Assembly (NCBI GenBank): GCA_023525975.1
Contig: CM042030.1
Span: forward strand, 29,816,350-29,880,349
Origin: Smallanthus sonchifolius
Lineage: Eukaryota > Streptophyta > Magnoliopsida > Asterales > Asteraceae
Direction of reading: 5' to 3'
Length of the DNA stretch: 64,000 nt
Numbering within the stretch: position 1 is the stretch's first letter; every line of letters begins with the position of its first letter. The notes below the pieces were generated by a model. The model was not told where the DNA came from. It searched no databases and was given only the letters and a program-made list of their open reading frames with translations. Positions 31,236-43,208 of the stretch are shown piece by piece. The position numbers and the translations under genes were made by a program.

Positions 31236-31890
31236 GAATGAAATGTAATGAGTTGTATGAGAAGCTAAAACTAGGTTGCGTACGTATAGGTTAGAAAATC
31301 CTTTAGAGACCTTTGACCCTGTTTATCTCAGGTGAGTTCTAGAAGCCCTAATTTAAATGTTTTAAATAATATTTTTGGGCTGGTGTGCATACGTAAGGAT
31401 GTGACTGTTTTATAAAACGATGTTTATGAATGATATGTGTGAAGTTTTATGAAATGATGTTTATGAACGATGATTTGGAAGGAAAAGGTTATGAGAGAAG
31501 TGTTTTTGAAATATTTTGCCAAAAGAAGTTTACGAGGTGTTTATGTATGAATGAAATGATTTTTAATAAAACGTACGAATGATTTAACTGAAGTTTTGAA
31601 GTAAAAGAAGTGAACGATTACGAAAGTCACAAACGAACGAATCTGCCATTATTCCTTAGGGAATGAAGGTTACAGGTATGGGATGTGTGTTATGGGTCTT
31701 TGTAGGATCGGTGAATACAAGATGGTTCTATTCTAGTTGAGATTGGCGGAAACAATCACAACTAAGCAATGTAAACAAGTAAACAAGAAGAATACTGATA
31801 AATGCAATTTGTATTAAGCTTCAAAGATTACGAGATTACAGAGAAAACTCTTAAGCAAAAAGCACTTGTATAAAATGACTCTAAGTACTA

Positions 31891-31898
31891 CTTATATA
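31891..31898 (-). promoter_or_regulatory. TATA box of LTR H
   Basis: Minus-strand TATATAAG, downstream of the CAGCAGC-word region. Confidence 0.5.
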
Positions 31899-32116
31899 GT
31901 AACTTAGAATCAAGACAGACCCTTGATTCTAAGTATCAGATCTAACACAAGCCGTTGATGTTGTATTCCAGCTATTCTACATGTAACGACAATAAAAATT
32001 ACAAAAGTTATCTTTACTCAAACGTCTTCTTAGGCATCATTGCTCGAGTCCTTGGAAGAAGAGCGTCGTTGTCTTTTATTGTCTTGCACCAGTACCATTC
32101 TTTCTGCGTGGAGTGT

Positions 32117-32370
32117 ATCAGTGTTGCAGCAAAAAGTTGTCAGTGGTAATGGTTGCTTTATCGAAGCCAGTCAGCTGCAACGTTTGATCTTTAGTGGGAA
32201 TGGCTATCAGCAGCAATGTTGTTGATCAGTAGCAAGACACAACTGTCCACAGCTGCTGATGATTTGCCTATCAGCAGCAACTTTGGTCTTCAGCAGATAA
32301 GGCTATCCGCGACAGATTTGTTCTTCAATAAAAGAACAAGTGTCTGCTGCAGATAAGTTTATCCTTAGCA
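32117..32370 (-). repeat. diverged CAGCAGCAA word region in U3 of LTR H
   Basis: About eight occurrences of atcagcagcaa, tcagtagcaag, cagctgctgat and similar in both orientations, plus one ATCCGCgac. It uses the same words as the regular array at 37036-37293, but with weak pairing and no clear period. Confidence 0.5.
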
Positions 32371-32415
32371 GTTTGTACTTAGAGAACTTTGTAGCCATCA
32401 GTATTTATTTCTACA

Positions 32416-32428
32416 AACTCCTCCTAGA
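32416..32428 (-). other. polypurine tract of element H
   Basis: Minus-strand ctaggaggagtt next to the LTR start TGTAG. Confidence 0.6.
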
Positions 32429-32462
32429 CTGATGCTACCAAAGCTCTCTTACTGCTTTTGAT

Positions 32463-35400
32463 GATGAAGCTTTTCCATGTTGCAGACTATCCTTTCTACC
32501 TCATAGCCTCTTGGGTCCTAGCTGGGATTGTTTAGAGGAAGCTCATATAGAGTCTTTATGTCTTTGCTTGGCATTTTGAAGATGGCCTTGCTTGAACATA
32601 TTATCTTCTGTCCTTTAACATCAATCAGGATAAACTCGTTGGTATCAGCCTTGAAGGACCAACTGGTGAACGGAGAGTGGGTTTGAAGAGGTTTGGCATC
32701 AATGATTACATCTTTACTAGGGTTGAAGTGATGTTTGATCACTAGCAAAAGATGTCTCTCACCTTCATTCTCTGGCTTATGGGCTTCACCCAACTCTAAT
32801 ATTCTTCTTAGATCTGAGTCTGGGAGTTGTAGTACCTCATCAACAGATTTATAGACTGATCTTTTCAATTCTTCCTTTCCCCTGAAAACTTCAAACCATT
32901 TATCTTGATTGTTATAGAACCAGACAATTACTTCTCTTGAGTCTTCTGGTGTGATGGTTGGTTTGGTTTGGTTTTCTTCTTGGAAGGCTGCTGATGAGGA
33001 GGAGCTAGGTGGAAGGATTTGGACTTTGTTGGTGGAGAGGAGGGAGGTCTAGGATTGAGAGTGGAAGGTTGTTGAATAGAGAAAGTGGTGAATGAGGGAG
33101 AAGGCTTTTGTTTCCTTTATTCTTCTTGATTAATCACCCTCTTCTTTGGCTTCCCTAGTCTTTCTTCCTCTTCCTTCTTGAATTTAAAGTAAAGGGCTTG
33201 CAGGTTCATGAAACTCATGGGACCCAGCCTTTTTCCACTCTCTCCTCTAGCCTTTAGGAAGTCAATCATGACCTTCCTTTCTTCATGGGATCTTCTGTTA
33301 AAGGCAATGGTTTTCTTGGATTTCTGTTTGGCTTTTTCTTCTTCTTCAGCCTTGTTCTTAGTTGCTAATTGACCTTGCTGACCCATGAAGGCTCTGTAGA
33401 TTTGTTTATTTGATAGTTTCTCAAGGTAGTCTGCATCCTCATCTTGAGAAATCAGAGCCTCTATCCACTCCTCTCTCAATTCTTTGGCTAGTTCAGAATC
33501 AGTTATTCTGAACTTAGCCTCTTCCTTTTTCTTCTTCTCTCTTTCTTCTTCTTCTTCTTTATTGAATTGTTCCTGCAGTTGAAGAGCTAGAGCTTCATCT
33601 TCTTGAATTTGAGAAGCTGCAGGAATCTTGACTTTCATATCATCTAGCTGCTTAGTATAGAGGTGGATCTGTTGTTCTCTAAGGAGTATGGCAGTTTTTC
33701 TTTCTTGTGCTTTTCTTAATTCAACCATCTCCTCTTCTTCTTCTTCTTTCCTCCTTTTCCTTCTTCTCTTTCAAAAACCTTTCTTCATCTTCTTCTGTCA
33801 TAGGTCTCTTCCCCTTGTCTTTGCTGGATGCCTCTACTTCAGCTTCATGGACCACAACAGCAGATGTAAGAGACGATGTTGGGATCTTCAACTTCATTGG
33901 CATTTTGTGGACTGGACAAGGGAAGGACACTTTCTTCATCTTTTTCCCATTCAAGACTTGTCACTGCTTTCCATTCTTTCTTCATCTTTTCTTTTTCTCT
34001 TCTTCTGGATTCTTCTGTTGTGTTTAATCTGACAGTTGGAGAGGAAAGAAAGTATAGGTCTGAGTCAGAGTTGGAGTCATCCATTACACGTCGTCCTTCC
34101 TTTTCAAACTTAGATTTGATGGTTTTTATCATTGCTTGACCCTCTAAGGATATTACATTGCATATGTGTGTTCTGAGCTCGAAGACCTTGTGCAGGAAGT
34201 CTGAATTTAAGAGTAGGATCTCATTGATGTTGATTGAGATAGATGATCCATTACTTAGGAAGAAAGTGAAGTCAGAAGACCCAGTGTTTGACCATCCTAG
34301 CACTTCCAAGTCACTGACCACTGTGTTGTAGAGAAATCTTCTCCAACATAGAACTTCTTTTTCTGTTAAAGCACTGCTCCTGATCAAGGCAAGTCTTAGA
34401 GCTAGTCTTTGTTCTGATGTTGTTGAAGATTATGCATGGTGTTTAGGATAGGCCACCCTGTTTGCTTCTTCTAGGAGCCTTTCAAACCAGGGAAGATTAT
34501 CCTCCATCAAGACGTAGAACCTGTCGATTACAAGTTCTGTTGAGAGATCTGTAGAGTTGTTGGTGCAGCTGGATAGGTATAGTTCAAGCACTTGGAGTGG
34601 ATTTATAGCATTCCAGTTCAACTCTTCTACCCCACTGAACTCCTTTCCGATCCAGAATCTCTTAGTTGAACCATCATACCCCCAAGCTAGTATGGACTGA
34701 AATTCTAGCTTATTTGAAGACAATGTGAATTGAGGGGTAATGGTCTGTCTTGATATGGCTGCAATAGTAGGAAGTATGCTGAAAGATGAAGGTGTGTCTT
34801 CATTTTGACTTTCATTCTTTAACACCTCATCAACAGCTCGGACAACTAACTTCCAATCCTCAGTGATATCTTCCTCTTCATCTACTGAATCTGGCAAGTC
34901 ATGAAATTGAACGAAAGCTGGTCTGAATAGAGAACTTTGAAAGGATGTCTGCTCTTGTATCCATTCGTCGAGGCTGTCAGCAACTATGTCCCCCTTTTTG
35001 GTTGCATCAGTGCACAGAGTCTGGTTAGTTTGAGTGCCCACTGAGACAAGGGAGGGAGTAGTCACTGGAGGGCATTGATGGGCTTCATGCATAGAGACTT
35101 GGTGCCTTAGTTTTGACACTTCGGCCTCTAGCATTTCCACCATTGCCGTCAATTCCATGTTATGAAGTTTCAGTCAATCCTCATCCACAGTTGTGGAATC
35201 CTTGGACCCAGATGGGGCCTTAGGCCTAGCCTCTGCATCCCCATCACCCTAGTTTTCTTGGCATCTGGGATTCCTCTTAGTGAAGATTGTTTCAAAAGAA
35301 ACATCCTCACTTTGAGTTGCCGTGGTTAGGGTCTTAATGATGTTGTCCCTGTCCTCCTGGTCAGTTGATGTACCAGGAGTAATGACAGCCCTTTCCACAT

Positions 35401-36740
35401 TCACTCTATCAATACTTCTAGAGTGAACCTTCTTGGGTGAAGAACTTGGGTTAGGTGCACTAGCCGCCAAATCAATCAATACCTCCGAGATAGTGGTTGT
35501 TGGAGAAGGTATATCATCTTGACAAGGTGCCTCTGCACATAAGTTCAGAGAAGAAAGATAATGGAATGGCTCAGTGGGCTGTTCTATGGATCCGGGATGT
35601 GATCCTGATCCTAATAGAGAAGCTTCAAAGGAAGTCTCTCTAATGATGCGGCTATCCCTTTTGATATTCTCATTAGAATTTTGGGATTCTGAATGAGGGC
35701 TTTTAGGTTGGGATTGGGCCTTTGAGACAAGAAGAGAAGGAGTCTTCTTGGTCCTTTTTCTAGTATATTTTGCTGCAACTGGGGCCCTTTGTTCCAGTTG
35801 AACGATAACATCCAAAACAAGTGTACGTAATTTTTGTGTCTGTGCATCCTTATAGTATGCACAGGGGTTCGAATAGTGGAAGCAGATTGTTGTTCAGGAT
35901 GTGAAGAGGAGGGTGTGGGATCAGTATCAGCTGAGATTGCTGAACTGTCACCCTGGGTACTTTGTATGTTCATCATTGTAGATAACAATGGAACATTGAC
36001 CCCTGAGAACTTTTTGGAAACAGTTCTCATACATTGAAAAATGTTACTTTTATGACCCAGCATAAGATAGATTTTTGCAGGTTTTGAAAGTTCTTTTAAT
36101 TCATTGTTAAAAACTTCCTGCAAGAACCTTGGGTACATATAAAATTGCTGCTTTGCACCCTCTTGTAGGTAGTATCTTAAACCTTCAAAGATGAGATGTG
36201 CAAAGTTGAATCCTAGGCTAGTAACCATACCGTGAACAGCAGAGGCAAGTCCAGAGCTCAATTGATGCCATCCACTTCTCTTCTGAGATATGCATTGTAG
36301 AAGAGTGTGGCATAGATACTTCCATGGGGGCCCATCAGTGCCTTCTCTGTTGTGTACTCCTTCTGATTTCGAGTGTACCCTATGGATACAAAGGTCATCA
36401 TATAGACTTCTTTTGCGTATGAAATGGCAGCCCCCTCATCTTAAAGCTTGAGGTGTTTGTGGAGAGTAGCTTCAGAGATGGTGATGTCTTTGCCATCTAC
36501 CTGAGCTTTGATTTGGGATATCCCCTGTTCGGTAGGGAAGACGGCAGATTTCCAGAAATCCTCCATGTGAGGAATGTAAATGGGTGGGTTGACGGTTAGG
36601 GTAAAATATAACTTTGATCGACAAAGAAAATTGATCATATCATCGAACCCCTCGGACTTCTTCCCTTTTATTAAGTATGATGTGAGGTTGTGGTATGGAG
36701 AAAACTTATCATCGGGACGGTTTATGTCTACCTCTGCCAT
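32463..36740 (-). pseudogene. long accessory ORF downstream of copia pol, element H
   Basis: Start chosen at minus-strand ATG 36740 (MAEVDINRPDDKFSPYHNL). The frame is recognisable over about 1,400 codons in six blocks broken by in-frame stops (36441, 35249, about 35170, 34430, 33117, 32518) and frameshifts (near 36265, 35820, 33950, 33730, 33110). N-terminal block: PPIYIPHMEDFWKSAVFPTE and ISEATLHKHLKL; then MYPRFLQEVFNNEL, Ser/Pro-rich low-complexity sequence, an ELR-Q coiled-coil-like stretch (about 35150), and Glu/Lys-rich segments (33540-33760). The C-terminal block has SVDEVLQLPDSDLRRILEL and WSFKADTNEFILIDVKGQKI. It has no retroviral enzyme motif. It recalls hypothetical proteins near copia pol in Asteraceae annotations. 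Function unknown. Confidence 0.7.
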
Positions 36741-37035
36741 TTGTTGGGTTTGGAGGGAAGGATGAAGGTTTTGAAAGGTGGTTAAGCATGTAAGGCTTTG
36801 AATGCTTATGGATGTTTGAGAGAAAATGATGAGGGTTAGGTTGAAATTGAATGTGAAGAGGTTATGGAGAAATTGATTTGAGTTATAACGGCAGAGGAGG
36901 GAAAAAGCAAACTTACTTGTACAGTACAACCTCATTCACCCTTTACTATTACAACTGTAATACACTATAGCAGTCATGGTAAAGACTGAAGGTAATTTTT
37001 ACAGCGGGTAAAAGTTAATTTAGACTTATTTTTAC

Positions 37036-37293
37036 CCATCGGCAGCAAACTTGGTTATTACGGATGGTTAAGCCTATCCGCTGCAAGCTTGGTTGCGGCG
37101 GATGGTTAAGTCTGTCAGCAGCAAACACAATTGTTGCTGATGGATGCAATGATCTGCAGCAAGGATGTTGCTGCTGACAGCCTTAAAGCTATCCGCTGGA
37201 AACTTGTCCTGCTGATAACTTAAAGCAGTCAGTAGCAAAATCTTTGCTGCTGATGATTAAACCCGTCAGCAGCAAGAAATAGATGCTGCTGAC
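37036..37293 (-). repeat. 38 bp-period palindrome array between pol and accessory ORF of H
   Basis: Seven hyphenated palindromes have centres near 37051, 37089, 37127, 37165, 37203, 37241 and 37279, a regular 38 bp step. Two words alternate irregularly: ATCCGC...GCGGAT (37076-37103, 37191-37216) and TCAGCAGCAA...TTGCTGCTGA (37115-37140, 37153-37177, 37229-37253, 37265-37293). Spacers share a TTAA core. Confidence 0.85.
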
Positions 37294-37357
37294 TTATAAC
37301 GTTTATTTATAGCAAAAGACAAACACATTTACAAAAGCAAATTTTTAGAGACATATT

Positions 37358-37452
37358 TTAATCAAAGTTCATCATACCAATAGATTCAACTAAATATCTA
37401 AATCTAGCTTCATCAAAAGGTTTTGTAAACAAATCAGCATATTGCTCATTGG
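37358..37452 (-). pseudogene. C-terminal end of copia pol, element H
   Basis: After the F insertion the RNase H tail resumes: EQYADLFTKPFDEARFRYLVESIGMMNFD, ending TAA at 37358-37360. ADLFTK and the SIGM ending are the usual end of SIRE-type copia pol, so pol and the accessory ORF are separate frames, about 620 bp apart. Confidence 0.85.
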
Positions 37453-38664
37453 TGTCACACCCCAACCGACGACAGAAACGTCGGGGCGGGACATGCAGAT
37501 TGTTCATGAGCACAAGGTTGACTAGATTTCAATATTTTAATCATCAAATTCAACTTCAAATAATTCAACACAACCAAATTTAAACAATTACATAAACGAA
37601 ATACATAATAGTCTAAAGGAACATGCGCAAAAAGGAGCCCACCGGTTTAGCCACTAGACCAGGGAGGTTTCGGTTTTTTCGGGTGGTTCCTGTGAGAGCT
37701 ACGGTTTTGCCACTAGACCAGGGAGGTTTCCTTGTTATGTGGCTGGTTCAAAAACATTTATACACACATTAGATTAAGAACAGTTTCAGATTTTTGATTT
37801 AAACCAGCCACGAACCCTAATCCCAAATCGAATTCGATTCCCTCTGCCATCGAGAATTGGCAGAGGGCTTTAAATAAGCAATGGTTTACGAGTCTAGTGA
37901 CCTAACTCATACCTGAAATGATGAAGAATCGAGTATGCACGGCAGAGCTTCAGAACCCGATGATCTTCGAGCTTGATCGAACTCTAGGGGTGTAATGCCG
38001 ATTAGTTTGGGGTCGAGAGAGTTTCTAGATGGGTTTGTGAAGGTTTGTGAACAATAGGATTCGATTAATTTCCTCCTAAATGTCTGATTCGACTATGATC
38101 CGGGGGTAACGGTTGTCAGCATGATTCACGGGTGCCTACCTTCGATTTTGAATGAATATGGTCACGTTTTGGGTCTGAATACAGCCGAGGTAAATCAAAG
38201 CGTGATTTGTGGATTCTTAAACGCGTTAATTGCACGAATTAGTGCTTGATTGATACGGGTTTGACTCTGTGGAGTCAAACACGTTCGAATTTGAAACTGA
38301 CCGCGCAAAGTGATCGAATTGAAATTCCAATTGGGCCTAGGGATGGTGTATGATCAAATATTCGTGTATGGGGAATCCAATTATATAATTTGGATCCGAG
38401 GCAACCCTGGATTGTGGTGTTCTTGGGTTGCGTTGACTTTCAAAGTCAAAACTAATGAGGATGGGGGTCAATAACCTTAATAAGGTCAATTGGAAGGGTT
38501 AAATGTTAATACTGCATTGTGTATATAAAAATCAAAATTTAAGGATTTCATTGAAACTTTGTGATTTAACGTTTGGATATAATACAAGAGTAATGCACTA
38601 AAATTGGAATTGAAATGTTGTTTATTGCACGAAAGCCAACACAGGGAAAATCAGCAATGTTACA
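37453..38664 (-). mobile_element. 3' LTR of element F
   Basis: This 1212 bp LTR, against the 5' LTR, lacks the segment after aatacataatagtct up to aaaggaacatgcg. Its SINE-like modules are in another order, with ccactagaccagggaggttt twice (about 37656 and 37711). No gene is inside. Confidence 0.85.
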
Positions 38665-38698
38665 GTATCCCCATGTTGAGGGAATTTCGTCCCGAAAT

Positions 38699-40027
38699 TT
38701 AGCTAGTCGAGGCGACTGAATCTGCAAAAAGATGCGGGTACTTGAGCTTCATTTGGTCCTCACGCTCCCAAGTAAACTCAGGTCCACGTTTTGATTCCCA
38801 ACGAACTTTGATAATAGGAACACGGCTTCGCTTGAGTTGTTTGATCTCGCGATCCATAATCTCTACAGGTTTCTCAACGAAGTGCATCGTTTCGTCAATT
38901 CGCACTTCGTCAAGAGGTATATGGAGATTCTCATCTGCAAGGCATTTCTTTAGGTTGGACACATGAAATGTAGGATGCATATTGCCGAGTGATGGAGGTA
39001 ACTCGACTTTATAAGCCACTTTCCCAATGCTCTCAATGATCTTGAATGGACCCACATAGCGAGGTGCTAACTTGCCTTTCTTTCCAAAATGGATCACACC
39101 CTTCCACGGAGACACCTTTAGAAGAACAAGGTCACCGACTTTGAATTCCAAGGGTTTTCGTCGTTTATCGGCATAACTCATTTGCCGACTCCTCGCTACT
39201 CGAATGTTGTCACGGATTTGAATGACCCTGTCGGATGTTTCTTGGATTAGCTCGGGACCGGTGATTTGTGCTTCACCAATCTCGTTCCAACACATAGGAG
39301 AACGACACTTTCGGCCATATAGAGCTTCAAATGGAGCCATATTGATACTTGTGTGGTAACTATTGTTGTAAAAGAACTCAATTAAGGATAGGTATGAATC
39401 CCAATTACCACCAAAATCAATTACACAAGCTCTAATCATGTCCTCAAGACTTTGGAATGTACGCTCGGTCTGACCATCAGTTTGGGGGTGGTAAGCCGTG
39501 CTTAAATCCAATCGTGTACCAAGAGCAGCTTGGAGGGATTTCCAGAAACAGGAGGTGAATCGAGCATCTCTATCGGAGATTATGTTTAAGGGAACACCGT
39601 GACGGCTCACAATTTCATCAATGTAAATTCGGGCCAATTTCTCAACACGATAGTCTTCACGGATAGGCAAGAAATGAGCAGATTTGGTGAGGCGGTCAAT
39701 GATTACCCAAATGCTATCATAACCACCTGAGGTGCGAGGAAGTTTGGTAATGAAGTCCATAGCTAAATTCTCCCATTTCCACACGGGAATTTCTGGTTGT
39801 TCAAGTAAACCGGAAGGACGTTGATGTTCGGCTTTGACTTTGGAGCAAGTTAGACATTTGGCAACATAGAGGGCAATGTCTTTCTTCATACCGGGCCACC
39901 AATATTGATGGCGAAGATCTTGGTACATTTTATCCGCACCAGGATGGATAGAATAACGAGTCTTGTGGGCCTCGTTCATGAGAAGTGTACGGAGATCATC
40001 GCGATCGGGAACCCAAATACGGTTCAA
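38699..40027 (-). pseudogene. integrase with chromodomain-like tail of element F
   Basis: An uninterrupted 442-codon frame. Zinc finger HPGADKMYQDLRHQYWWPGM...CLTCSKVKAEH; catalytic MDFITKLPRTSGGYDS (D), NIISDRDARFTSCFW (D), DGQTERTFQSLEDM (E); GDLVLLKVSPWKG...LAPRYVGPFKI; tail PVEIMDREIKQLKRSRVPIIKVRW...FTWEREDQMKLKYPHLF. About 90 percent like element D by eye. The upstream stop TAG at the RNase H junction separates it from RT. Confidence 0.92.
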
Positions 40028-41639
40028 CTAATAAAGTAAGCCATTGGGTTTTGATTCAAGCTGAAGTTCAACACCACACGACATTTCCTCGTACATGTTA
40101 CCCTCGGTGACCGAGATGTGTTCTAGGATACGATTTTGCATGTTGGTTTGAATTTGGACACAATGAAGCATGACATGGTCCTTTCGACTCAAAGCGTCAG
40201 CTACAACATTCGCTTTGCCGGGATAGTAACGAATCTCGTGGTCATAGTCATTAAGGAGTTCAACCCAACGTCGTTGCCTCATATTGAGTTCTTTTTGGTT
40301 GAAGATGTGTTGGAGACTTTTGTGATCGGTGAACACCACACATTTTGTGCCATAGAGGTAATGTCTCCAAATCTTCAATGCGAATACGACCGCACCCAAT
40401 TCGAGGTCGTGCGTCGTATAATTCTTCTCATGAATCTTAAGTTGCCTTGATGCATAAGCGATTACTTTGCCCCGTTGCATGAGGACACAAGCGACACCTT
40501 GGTTGGAGGCATCACAGTAGACAACTAGATCATCATTCCCATCAGGGAGAATCAAAATAGGAGCATTGCACAACTTTTGCTTGAGAGTTTGGAAAGCTTC
40601 TTCTTGCTTTGGTCCCCATTCATAAGGTTTACCCTTGTGGGTCAAAGCGGTGAGAGGAACAGTAATCTTAGAGAAATTTGAAATGAAACGACGATAATAT
40701 CCCGCAAGACCAAGAAATGAACGAACTTCGGTGGGGGTCTTAGGGGCATTCCAATTCTTAACAGCTTCGATCTTAGCAGGGTCAACATGAATTCCTTTTT
40801 CGTTGACGATATGACCTAGGAATTGAACCTCCTTTAGCCAAAATTCACTTTTGGAGAACTTGGCATATAGTTGCTCTTTCCTCAAGAGGTCCAAAACCAA
40901 CCTAAGGTGTTGCTCATGATCGGATTTAGTCTTGGAGTAGATTAAGATATCATCAATGAAGACGATCACGAATTTGTCGAGGTATGGTTTGCACACACGA
41001 TTCATGAGGTCCATAAAACCGCGGGTGCATTGGTTAACCCAAAAGGCATGACCATGAACTCGTAGTGACCATATCCTGTTCGGAAGGCAGTCTTTGGAAT
41101 ATCTTCCTCTTGTACACGGAGTTGGTGATAACCAGATCGAAGATCAATCTTCGAGAAACAAGTAGAGCCTTGAAGTTGATCAAAGAGATCATCAATTCTA
41201 GGCAACGGATAACGGTTCTTGATGGTAAGCTTGTTGAGTTCGCGGTAGTTAATACACATGCGGAATGATCCATCCTTCTTCTTGACGAATAAGACGGGTG
41301 CACCCCACGGTGAATGACTTGGACGGATGAAGCCCTTGTCGGAGAGTTCTTGGAGTTGACTTGCAAGTTCTTACATTTCAGAAGGTGCAAGGAGGTATGG
41401 AGCTCTAGCCACTGGGTTAGCTCCGGGTACAAGGTCAATGCGAAATTCTACTTGTCGAACAGGTGGAAGACCAGATAGATCTTCGGGGAATACTTCGGGA
41501 AAGTCCCGGATGATGGGGATGTCTTGAATATTCTTCTCCTTGACATCCTTCTGAACAATATGAGCTAAGAATGCCACGTACTTCTTTCGTAAGTACTTTT
41601 GAGCTGTAGTGCATGACATTAACCTGAGTCCTTTGCAAG
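40028..41639 (-). pseudogene. reverse transcriptase-RNase H of element F
   Basis: Reads from TAQKYLRKKYVAFLAHIV through FPEVFPEDLSGLPP and RIDLVPGANPVARAPY, with an in-frame TAA near 41370. RT core: RMCINYRELNKLTIKNRYPLPRIDD (N where D has D). One lost T near 41020 shifts the frame inside APAVFMDL. Then VFIDDILIYSK, FLGHIVNEKGIHVDP, and RNase H VVYCDASNQG, DLELGAVVFAL, VFTDHKSLQHIF, VVADALSRKD. It ends NGLLY-stop at 40028, three codons from the corresponding stop in element D. Confidence 0.9.
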
Positions 41640-41640
41640 G

Positions 41641-43208
41641 TTATTCACCAAAGACTCTTAACGTTTCTCCTGACGGAAGGGGTATTCGGATGCGTTTCTC
41701 AAAACAGATGACTTCGGCATGGTGATTTGACAGCCAATCCATGCCTATGATGATATCAAAACTTCCTAGTGGCATTGGCACAAGGTTGATTGGAAATGTA
41801 TGATCATTAAGTTCTAGAGAACAGTCGTGAATAATTGAGTCAATTGTAAGGGAGTCACCTTTTGCTACTTCGACGGTAAAGGTTTTCTCTAATTGGGATC
41901 GTGTCTTTGCAAGTAAGGGTTCGAAGTTAAGTGACACAAAACTTTTATCGGCACCGGTATCAAATAAAATGGAGGCATATTGACTATTAACGAGGAACGT
42001 ACCGTTGACCACATCATTGTTGGCTTGAGCTTCATTGGCGTTTATGTTGAAAGCACGCCCACGAGCTCCGCCTTGTCTAGCATTGGTGAACTTCGGGCAC
42101 TGGTCACGGAAATGATTTGGGTTGCCACATTCATAACAAGCACGCCCATTTGCAATAGCGGGAACACCTTGATTAGTCACTTGTTGGTTAGATCAGGTTG
42201 GTGGGTTGACTTGACCAGCAAGTGCTTTGGCTCTACAAACATTAATCGTATGGCCATATTTCCCACAGTGAGTGCAAAGAAGACATGGAATATTTTGGAG
42301 ATTGTGATAATTGCATGTGGCACACAGTGGGTAGGTCTCCACATATGGCTTCTTCACTGGTGCTTGAGCCATGGGAGCAACTTGGTTAACAGGTATAGCA
42401 GGAGTGACCACAGCAAAATTTCAAGACTTTCTTTTTTTATTATGGTGGTAGGGTTCAGTTTTGGCTTCTTTGATGTGTACAGGAGGAGTTGTGGTGTCGG
42501 GAGCTTTCTTGGTGCCTTTTCTAGTCAGAGTACCTGCTTTCACATGGTTGTCGGTCAAAGTAGCAGATAATCGGATAGCATCTTCGAGTGTTGCGGGATT
42601 TCTCCCTAGGACAGTATCCTGAATCTGCGTAGGTAATCCACCGATGTACTTCTCAATGCAGCGGGATAAGGGTGTGACCATATGGGGCACAAGGAGACTC
42701 AGTTCATGAAACCGGGTTGTATAAGCAAGATTTTCACCACTGTCTTGGGTAAATCCCAAAACTCAGCTTCCAGCTTTCTCACTTCATTCCGAGGACAGAA
42801 CTCTTCGGTCATTAGTCTCTTAACCTCATCCCATGGTAAGGCCATGGTTGCCTCCATACCCCTAGTTCTCTTTTCCCCATTCCACCACGTGAGTGCCCAT
42901 TTTTGAAAGACACTTGTGGCATGACGAACACGAAGGTTATCGGGGCAGTCACTATTGAGGAAGGTGCCCTCAATACTTTCGAACCATTGAAGGAGTCTCG
43001 TAGCTCCTTCAGTACCATAGACCATAACAGGATTGCACGAATTGAAGTGCTTGAAGGTACATTGTGGTGGGTTGGCACCACCACCACCATTAGTTCCATG
43101 GGTACCACTAATGGCTCCATTAGCTTGGGTGAGTTGAGTTACAAGTTGTGCAAGGATAGCAGCAATGTCGGTGTTGTTGTTGGTTACGGTTTCACAACGA
43201 GGAGGCAT
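41641..43208 (-). pseudogene. gag-zinc knuckle-protease of element F
   Basis: Start ATG 43208 (MPPRCETVTNNN). Gag core FKHFNSCNPVMVYGTEGATRLLQWF, ALTWWNGEKRTRGMEATMALPWDEVKRLMTEEFCPRNE, then a frameshift near 42730 and a stop near 42421. Knuckles CATCNYHNLQNIPCLLC, CTHCGKYGHTINVC and CYECGNPNHFRDQC (all CCHC ligands kept). In-frame TAG near 42190. Protease ILFDTGADKSFVS and FDIIIGMDWLSNHHAEV. It ends at TAA 41641-41643. Confidence 0.9.

Larger units (their letters stand above)
30620..31700 (+). mobile_element. LTR M, inserted in element L and truncated by element H
   Basis: Begins TGCAACATCCCAAAAAT, same family as reversed LTR C. It shares the GGGCCGG-rich U3, the TATA, ttctagagagagaaa, and CAGGTGAGTTCTAGAAGCCC at about 31332. 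The end is missing because the LTR of element H starts at 31701. It carries a G-rich minisatellite where C carries palindromes. No gene is inside. Confidence 0.65.
31701..32415 (-). mobile_element. 3' LTR of copia element H
   Basis: This 715 bp LTR starts TGTAGAAATAAATACTG at 32415 after ctaggaggag and ends CCTACA at 31701. Minus-strand TATA is TATATAAG (31898-31891). The U3 part (about 32117-32370) is rich in diverged gctgctgat/atcagcagc words related to the array at 37036-37293. No gene is present. Confidence 0.75.

Noticed and set aside
33688..34139. Plus-strand Ser/Phe/Leu-rich ORFs (33688-34032, 33707-34027, 33876-34139)
   Set aside because: Antisense shadows of the Glu/Lys-rich accessory ORF of element H.
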